A DNA stretch of 64,000 bases from Ottelia alismoides (lineage: Eukaryota > Streptophyta > Magnoliopsida > Alismatales > Hydrocharitaceae). Shown one piece after another: positions 59,121 through 64,000 of the stretch. Each line of letters begins with the position of its first letter. The first letter of the stretch is position 1. A program made the position numbers and the translations under genes. The notes below the pieces were generated by a model. It was given only the letters and a program-made list of their open reading frames with translations. It was not told where the DNA came from and made no database searches. The stretch is taken from contig JAZKJV010006038.1 in assembly GCA_037367405.1 (NCBI GenBank), forward strand, positions 620,001 through 684,000. Reading direction: 5' to 3'.

Positions 59121-59626
59121 TGATGCAGCGTGGAGCCGAAGTATAGGGCCAAATATTTAGTTAATTCTAGCCGTTATTTTTATTCACGTTTATTTGAGTC
59201 GTCAAAATTTTTATTTACGTTTTATTAAGTCGTCGTAATTTTAATTAAATAACGTGATCACGTGTGATCTCCAAATTAGCTTTATTTTGAATTTCAAATT
59301 AGGTAGTTAGTCGGTTAATTAGTTAGAGTCTATTTAGGATAATTAGTTGTCAATTTGAAATTTGATTTCTATTTTTGTAATATCATCCCTCCTATATAAA
59401 GGGATGGGGGTCCATTGTTTTAGACAGTTCAATATGTTATAAAGTTGAAAATTATTCTCTATCTCCTCTCTCCTTCTCCCTTGCCGTGGTCTACACGTTC
59501 TTCTTCCCTAAAATCCCTCGTGTTCCCGACGAGCTTATTCTTCTCAACCCCTCTATTTCTTCTCCACCGAAATTTACACCATTAAAAAAATATTATTTTC
59601 GTCAACGCAAATTTCAATCTGCATCA
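59121..59626 (+). repeat. Element F 5' LTR (506 bp)
   Basis: Direct repeat of 61250-61755. Contains the core promoter-like CTATATAAAGGGATGGGGG at about 59391-59409. It differs from its partner by scattered substitutions, many of them C/T or G/A transitions. Confidence 0.92.
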
Positions 59627-59640
59627 TTTGATATTAGAGC

Positions 59641-59910
59641 ATGGCATCTAGGTCATCCTCACGATCTGGCGATCCTTCTCGTCACTCGCGTAGAAAGTCC
59701 AACGGATCTCGCCCCAAAGACCGTGCATGGCATGCTGAGGTTAGACAAATACTGTCGAATATGCTCCAAATTCTTTCACAGAATAGAGAATCAATGACAC
59801 AACACATACAAGGACTCATCACCAAAAGAGACGGTGAAACTTCCGTCCAATTTCCTGATGAAGAGAGCCCTGAAAATCACGCCGACAACGGCGCACTGCT
59901 CGTTGTCTAG
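59641..59910 (+). CDS. Element F gag-like N-terminal ORF (90 codons with stop)
   Basis: Starts at the ATG directly after the primer-binding-like site. The product is 89 residues, very basic and Ser/Arg-rich at the start (SRSSSRSGDPSRHSRRKS), followed by a helical stretch (RAWHAEVRQILSNMLQILSQ). Position suggests a leader or gag-derived protein, but no named domain is recognised. Beyond its TAG the frame stays readable ([16 protein letters not shown]) to an A9 run near 59967, where the reading appears to switch to the long frame that contains RPS13. Confidence 0.45.
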   Translation: MASRSSSRSGDPSRHSRRKSNGSRPKDRAWHAEVRQILSNMLQILSQNRESMTQHIQGLITKRDGETSVQFPDEESPENHADNGALLVV

Positions 59911-59933
59911 GCAGTTTCAGAGGAGAAAGATGA

Positions 59934-61235
59934 CAATCGGCTTGCTGTCCAACCTATTCCCGAGGAAAAAAAAAGGCCGTCAACATTGATCCGATTGCTG
60001 TCCCGGCCATCTCAGGAGGTAAATTTTATGACCTGCTTGCTGCCCAAGCATATTCAGATTCGCAAACCCCCCCTGCGTACCACCGCCCAACCCCGCTTCC
60101 ATCGCCACCCTCCCACCCACAGCACCCATCACCGACCCCCACCCGCACCGCCTTTCCCTCCCCCGCTACCCTCCCACGCTCCTGCCCCCACACCTCCCGC
60201 GCGCCAATCCGCACCACCACCGACACCCCCCTCCGCTCACTCGTCGCCGCAACAGGCAACACTCCTCCCCTCTCCACCACCATGGGGCGCATGCACTCCC
60301 GCGACAAGGGCCTCTCCTTATCGGCCCTCCCCTACTGCCACAATCCCCTCAGTGGGCTCACGATCGCCGGCCCAGACGTGGAGGACAACATCTGCAAGTT
60401 CGCCAAGCAAGGCCTCTCGCCGTCCCATATCGACATCTTACTTCGGGACTCGCATGGGATCGTGCAGGGGAAGAGCGTCACCGGGAGCAAGAGCCTCATG
60501 ATCCTCAGAGGCCACGGGCTCGCACCGGAGATACCGGAGGATCTGTACCCACCATCCTTGCGAGTCGCACGGCACTCCAGCGAACGAAGTTGCGGACGCC
60601 GCCTCCCCTGTCCGCGTCATATGCGCAAGAAGATCGGGAGAGCCCTAACCGGGAGCTCGATGACTACGGGGCTTGAATCCCATGACATGTGGGATTGGAA
60701 ATTACTTTGGGAAAATTACAAGAAAACTCCTCCTTGCAAAAGTTTTTATTCACAGGGAAAGTTCAAAGGCTCCTCTTACAAAATATGTTTAATTGAAAGG
60801 GTACGAAAATTGCAACTAAACCCCCTGCTGCGGAAATATTTAAAGAAGAGGGCTGAAAGAAGGAAATTTGGGAGGCTTCCTTATCCTATTAGGACTAGGA
60901 CCATGGGTTTCCCCTATTTAAAGACTCCATGGCTTCATTCATTGGCCACATCTCCTCCTCTCCTCTCATTGTGCTATTGCTTTGCTATGGATTCTCCAAG
61001 GGCCATGTTGTTCATGTCTCACCAATTTTTCAATCATCACCATGAGGAGACTAGATTCAGGGAGATGCCGCCATTTGCGCCACACATGTTCTTCCACCAC
61101 GAAGGCCACGTCACCAACGCCCGTGTGTGGATTCCGCCATTCGCTCCACACCAATTCTTCCAGGGAATGACTGAGAACGCGGATTCAACCTCCAAGCCCG
61201 CAGATCCAGCAATTTGTCGGGAGACGAATTTTTGA
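59934..61235 (+). CDS. Element F long chimeric open frame containing RPS13
   Basis: A frame of 433 codons with no stop. Its parts: [20 protein letters not shown] (retroelement-like), a Pro/Thr/Ser-rich stretch, the RPS13 start at the Met 60282 followed by 89 RPS13-like residues, then about 230 residues of unknown origin. These include a duplicated phrase ([10 protein letters not shown] and [10 protein letters not shown]). The first Met in this frame is 60282, so translation of the upstream part would need a frameshift at the A9 run. Whether any of it is expressed is unknown. No intron is evident within the RPS13 part. Confidence 0.5.
   Translation, partial: QSACCPTYSRGKKKAVNIDPIAVPAISGGKFYDLLAAQAYSDSQTPPAYHRPTPLPSPPSHPQHPSPTPTRTAFPSPATLPRSCPHTSRAPIRTTTDTPLRSLVAATGNTPPLSTTMGRMHSRDKGLSLSALPYCHNPLSGLTIAGPDVEDNICKFAKQGLSPSHIDILLRDSHGIVQGKSVTGSKSLMILRGHGLAPEIPEDLYPPSLRVARHSSERSCGRRLPCPRHMRKKIGRALTGSSMTTGLESHDMWDWKLLWENYKKTPPCKSFYSQGKFKGSSYKICLIERVRKLQLNPLLRKYLKKRAERRKFGRLPYPIRTRTMGFPYLKTPWLHSLATSPPLLSLCYCFAMDSPRAMLFMSHQFFNHHHEETRFREMPPFAPHMFFHHEGHVTNARVWIPPFAPHQFFQGMTENADSTSKPADPAICRETNF
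60282..60548 (+). pseudogene. RPS13: Captured ribosomal protein S13 (uS15) N-terminal fragment
   Basis: Residues 1-89 of the frame starting at 60282 follow the cytosolic 40S protein S13: [18 protein letters not shown], then [43 protein letters not shown]. The native protein is about 151 residues, so roughly the N-terminal 60 percent is present; after EDLY the similarity ends abruptly. It has no intron and runs in the same orientation as the LTR element, consistent with capture from a spliced transcript by template switching. Some substitutions at normally constant places (for example GVILRDSHG is DILLRDSHG here) suggest no selection as a ribosomal protein. Confidence 0.85.
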
Positions 61236-61249
61236 AAGCGGAGGAGAGT

Positions 61250-61755
61250 TGATGCAGCGTGGAGCCGAAGTATAGGGCCGAATATTTAGTTAATTCTAGC
61301 TGTTAATTTTATTCATGTTTATTTGAGTCATCGAAATTTTTATTTACGTTTTATTAAGTCGTCGTATTTTTAATTAAATAACGAAATCGCGTATGATCTC
61401 CAAATTAGCTTTATTTTGAATTTCAAATTAGGTAGTTAGTCAGTTAATTAGTTAGAGTCTATTTAGGATAATTAGTTGTCAATTTGAAATTTGATTTCTA
61501 TTTTTGTAATATCATCCCTCCTATATAAAGGGATGGGGGTCCATTGTTTTAGACAGTTCAGTATGTTATAAAATTGAGAATTATTATCTATCTCCTCTCT
61601 CCTTCTCCCTTGCCGTGGTCTACACGTTCTTCTTCCCCAAAATCCCTCGTGTTCCCGATGAGCTTCTTCTTCTCAACCCCTCTATTTCTTCTCCACCGAA
61701 ATTTCCACCATCGAAAAAATATTATTTTCATCAACGCAAATTTCAATCTGCATCA
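61250..61755 (+). repeat. Element F 3' LTR (506 bp)
   Basis: Partner of 59121-59626, equal length, so no net indel since insertion. Followed by CATTA, the right target duplication. Confidence 0.92.
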
Positions 61756-62348
61756 CATTAGTAAGAAGCTGAGAGCGAGCCGAGTCATATTCTGGGTTGA
61801 GGGCAGCCAGAAAAACACTACTCATGACGGTATATGTAGGCCTTGTACTTCTTTGGAGAGGTCGTCGGGGGTACGTAGCTATGAAGTTGCTCAAACATAC
61901 CCCTCAGAGATGTATACATGACATGAAGGGGATGATCACCCTGTTTGGTCGTGAAGATATCGTGCTGGAGCTGTAGTATCTTTGACTCATTCTTCGCCTG
62001 TAGTATCTTTGACTCATTCTTTGCCTGAGAGTATGTCCCTACGAGAATGTCCCACATTGTCTTTGTTGTAGGTTGACTAAGGATATCATTGTCTATCTCC
62101 ACAGAAATGGTATGAGATAGCCACACCTTGGCATATGCATCATCATCATCCCATGAGGCATTGGTCCCAGTCGTGTCCACCAGCTCATCTTGCGTTAGAA
62201 TATGCTTTTTGCCATGACACTGCATTAGATTCATGAATTGCATTGCCCACAACTCATAGTTGGTACCATTCATCTTGACAATAGGTGCGGGACCCTTGAA
62301 GGCACCCGTAGATGGCATATCAAATCTGCTTTCTGACATCGTGAACAA
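61756..62348 (-). pseudogene. Copia D gag N-terminus
   Basis: From the ATG at 62348: GPAPIVKMNGTNYELWAMQF, nearly the same as Copia E, then TMWDILVGTYSQAKNESKI. The 9-residue phrase AKNESKILQ is repeated in tandem (27-bp duplication near 61975-62026). A frame change near 61850 leads to VFLAALNPEYDSARSQLLTN, where element F has inserted. Confidence 0.85.
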
Positions 62349-62871
62349 TCAGTGGGACCTTAGACCAATCGTGCCGTGTCTAAATGGACGTGAACCGAGA
62401 TAGTTGTGATCTTAAACTCATATTACAACCATCTTCAGATGGATTATGGTCTGGTTTTGATAAAAATAGGATAATCGGACCCTAAATATCTGAAATCAGA
62501 CCAACGACGACAAAATCAAGGCTTCATGATATATCTATGGGTTCACTATATGACACAACAGGCTTCTGAGATGCCGAGTTCCCCCTTGGGCAGTGCCGCC
62601 AGCCATCTGGCTGCTAGGTGGCGATGCTGCCTCGTGCTGAATGTAGTAGGAGGCTGCTGCACGCACCATGCGGTGGCGCTAGGCACCTTGCGGGGGCGAC
62701 ACTGGGTGCCGATGAAGGCCTCAAGCAGATGGTGGCGTTGGTTGCCTCGCGTTGGCGACGCTGGATGCCATTGACGGCCTCGCCCGGGCGGTGACGCTGG
62801 GCGATGACGCATGGAGAGGCTAGAGGGTAGGGATTTGGGTTTTTTGCTTAGCATTTCAATCTAGGATCATT
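62349..62871 (-). other. Copia D leader
   Basis: Between the primer-binding site and gag. GC-rich part at 62570-62820 with repeated GGTGGCG/GGCGACGCTGG words, like the GC-rich leader of Copia E. No gene. Confidence 0.55.
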
Positions 62872-63013
62872 GCTCTGATACCACGTGAAGAAGGAATACT
62901 TGTTTATTCATAAAGTCCAAGGGTTCTCTTGTATGGAAGAGAGAAACCCTAATGGGTAAGTTACATATTATGGACAAATGAAATAATTTACAGAGACATG
63001 CCATGAAACTTTT
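62872..63013 (-). repeat. Copia D primer-binding site and probable 5' LTR
   Basis: GCTCTGATACCA at 62872-62883 is the complement of TGGTATCAGAGC. From 62886 TGAAGAAGGAATACTTGTTT...GGGTTCTCTTGTATGGAAGAGAG...CCCTAATGGGTAAGTTACAT parallels the LTR plan of Copia E (GGCTCTCTTATATAGGAGAG...CCTATGGGTAAATTACAT). The right limit is approximate and no second LTR survives. Confidence 0.6.
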
Positions 63014-63039
63014 CAATAATAAATATTTTTTAAATCAAT

Positions 63040-64000
63040 AAAAAATCATATAGAAGTTTTCCTTTTTAGCTCTGTAAATCTCCATTGTTCTCCTCAACAA
63101 GTGGATATCTTCTATAGTTGATGGATCCGACATGAATCCAAATTGGTTTTCAGTTACTTTGGAAACCTACCTCCACTTTCTTTCGATCATATGTTCCCAT
63201 CTTTTAATGGTAAGGCTCATCAGTTTGACACGTTTGTAATTCGAACAATTTTAGATGTCTCCTATTCTTATAAAGAGGCACCACATTGCTTCTCTTCCAT
63301 TCCTTAGGTATTTTCTTGTTTCGTCTGATAATATTGAATAAATTTGTGAGCCATGTCAACTCTCATTCACATAGAACGCTCCAAACTTATTTAGGAATGT
63401 CATCAGGTCCTGCGCCTTTCCCAGATTTCATAACCTTTAAAGCCTCCTTTACTTTCATCATTTGTATCTGTCTATATCTTGCACGCTACATTCGCTATCA
63501 ACAAGATCTTCCGTGTAATCTCTTTATTCCCTTCACCAATGAAAAGCTTATGGAAATATTGCTTCCATCCAGTCTTGTATCCTTATGAGTAACACACATA
63601 TGTCCTTCCTCGTCCTTGATGCATTTCACTTGAGAAAAATCGTTTGTTTTTCTTTCTCTTGCTTTGACCAATATGAATATATCCTTCCAACCCTCTTTCG
63701 AGTCAAGTTTTTTGTATTATACTTCATAAGCTTTCAACTTAGTTTTTTTTTACAATTTTCTTTGCTTCTTTCTTCACTATTTTGTAGTTTATGATAGTTC
63801 TCTGTTTTATCCTTATACATAGCTTTAAAGCAAGCTCTTTTAATTTTAAGCTTCTCTTGCATTCTTCACTCCATGACCAAGCCTTCTTTTAGCCTGGAAT
63901 TCCTCCCTTAGACTCGCCTAATATCTCTTTGGCTACCCTTCAGATACAAAAAGCTACTGCCTCCCATATATTGTTTGCACTTTCATTACAATATCGAGAT
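63040..64000 (-). mobile_element. RTE-type LINE relic, runs off the window
   Basis: The minus-strand reading includes ELTWLTNLFNIIRRNKKIPKEWKRSNVVPLY, the RTE RT opening, then WIHVGSINYRRYPLVEENNGDLQS. On its 5' side (63600-64000) are KDKTENYHKL and KKEAKKIV-like linker blocks. It matches the same RTE family as 43160-45880. Stops and frame changes make it dead. The 3' part ends near 63040. Confidence 0.7.

Larger units (their letters stand above)
59121..61755 (+). mobile_element. Non-autonomous LTR retrotransposon F carrying RPS13 sequence (2,635 bp)
   Basis: LTRs 59121-59626 and 61250-61755 are 506 bp each with TGATGCAG/CTGCATCA ends. The flanks CATCA (59116-59120) and CATTA (61756-61760) are a 5-bp target duplication with one change. 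A primer-binding-like TTTGATATTAGAGC (59627-59640) follows the 5' LTR, and a purine tract GCGGAGGAGAGT (61238-61249) precedes the 3' LTR. The 1.6-kb interior has no protease, integrase or RT. It has a short gag-like frame and a host RPS13-like segment. It inserted into the gag of Copia D. Confidence 0.92.
51260..63013 (-). mobile_element. Copia element D (old, 3'-truncated, host for two younger LTR elements)
   Basis: A minus-strand Copia whose pieces line up across two insertions: primer-binding site 62872-62883, gag 62348-61756, then gag end and protease 59115-58570, then integrase 53459-52400, then RT to about 51260. The gaps are exactly the LTR elements at 59121-61755 and 53465-58564. The 5' LTR is probably 62886 to about 63013. 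RNase H and 3' LTR are missing at the LINE 3 junction. It is a relative of Copia E, with the same gag and protease phrasing. Confidence 0.75.
48295..64000 (+). other. RF2 intron 3 (open at window end, at least 15.7 kb)
   Basis: The donor GTTAGT is at 48295. The first 680 bp (to 48975) are unique-looking with no coding. From 48976 on it is a continuous nest of LINE, Copia and other LTR elements. No acceptor plus VQAGAGG-type exon was found before 64000. Either a very long intron or a gene truncated by insertions. Confidence 0.6.

Noticed and set aside
60008..60307. Minus-strand frame opposite the proline-rich stretch of element F
   Set aside because: It is the shadow of the CT-rich plus strand; the plus strand carries the RPS13-like reading.
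60700..60880. The C-terminal half of RPS13 in the [14 protein letters not shown] region of element F
   Set aside because: A weak pattern of basic residues only; the DNA there is AT-rich, unlike the captured segment, and the spacing does not fit.

Overview
This is a transposon-dense stretch of a plant nuclear genome. The organism is most likely a monocot: the only host gene has a very GC-rich, Ala/Arg/Pro-rich first exon carrying an organelle transit peptide, while everything around it is AT-rich repeat. Nothing prokaryotic is present: there are no operons, CRISPR arrays, rRNA genes or tRNA genes.

The one convincing host gene is on the + strand. It encodes an organellar (mitochondrial or plastid) bacterial-type peptide chain release factor 2 (RF2/PrfB family). 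Exon 1 is 21442-21723, exon 2 is 47195-47407 and exon 3 is 48193-48294. All have GT/AG borders, all junctions are phase 0, and the joined protein follows the family order. Intron 1 is about 25.5 kb and intron 3 is open at the window end (at least 15.7 kb); both are packed with transposable elements. The exons for the GGQ catalytic domain must lie beyond position 64000, or the gene is broken.

Region by region. 1-4.5 kb is AT-rich intergenic DNA with a CACTA-type MITE and two foldback MITEs bounded by microsatellites. 4.5-10.7 kb is a complete but inactivated Copia retrotransposon (minus strand, perfect 5-bp target duplication). 10.7-21.4 kb holds DNA-transposon remnants, a Copia relic split by a hAT element, and a Mutator-like element (MULE) with 9-bp target duplications and a C-rich interior, nested in a TATCCG-rich repeat that ends just upstream of the gene. 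Intron 1 (21.7-47.2 kb) holds an L1-type LINE on the minus strand split by a hAT, a second MULE with the same design, a Copia relic, a second L1-type LINE on the plus strand, an RTE-type LINE split by two DNA elements, and several tiny 3'-end-only LINE insertions. Intron 3 (from 48.3 kb) holds a truncated L1, then an old Copia element into which two younger LTR elements have inserted: a Copia with identical 142-bp LTRs (53465-58564), and a non-autonomous LTR element (59121-61755) carrying the N-terminal part of a host ribosomal protein S13 (uS15) coding sequence. An RTE LINE relic runs off the right edge.

The best candidates for something new are the RPS13-carrying LTR element with its long chimeric reading frame, the paired MULEs with C-rich cargo, and the RF2 gene that tolerates (or has been broken by) more than 40 kb of nested transposons. 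All calls come from reading the sequence and from remembered family motifs; no database search was run.
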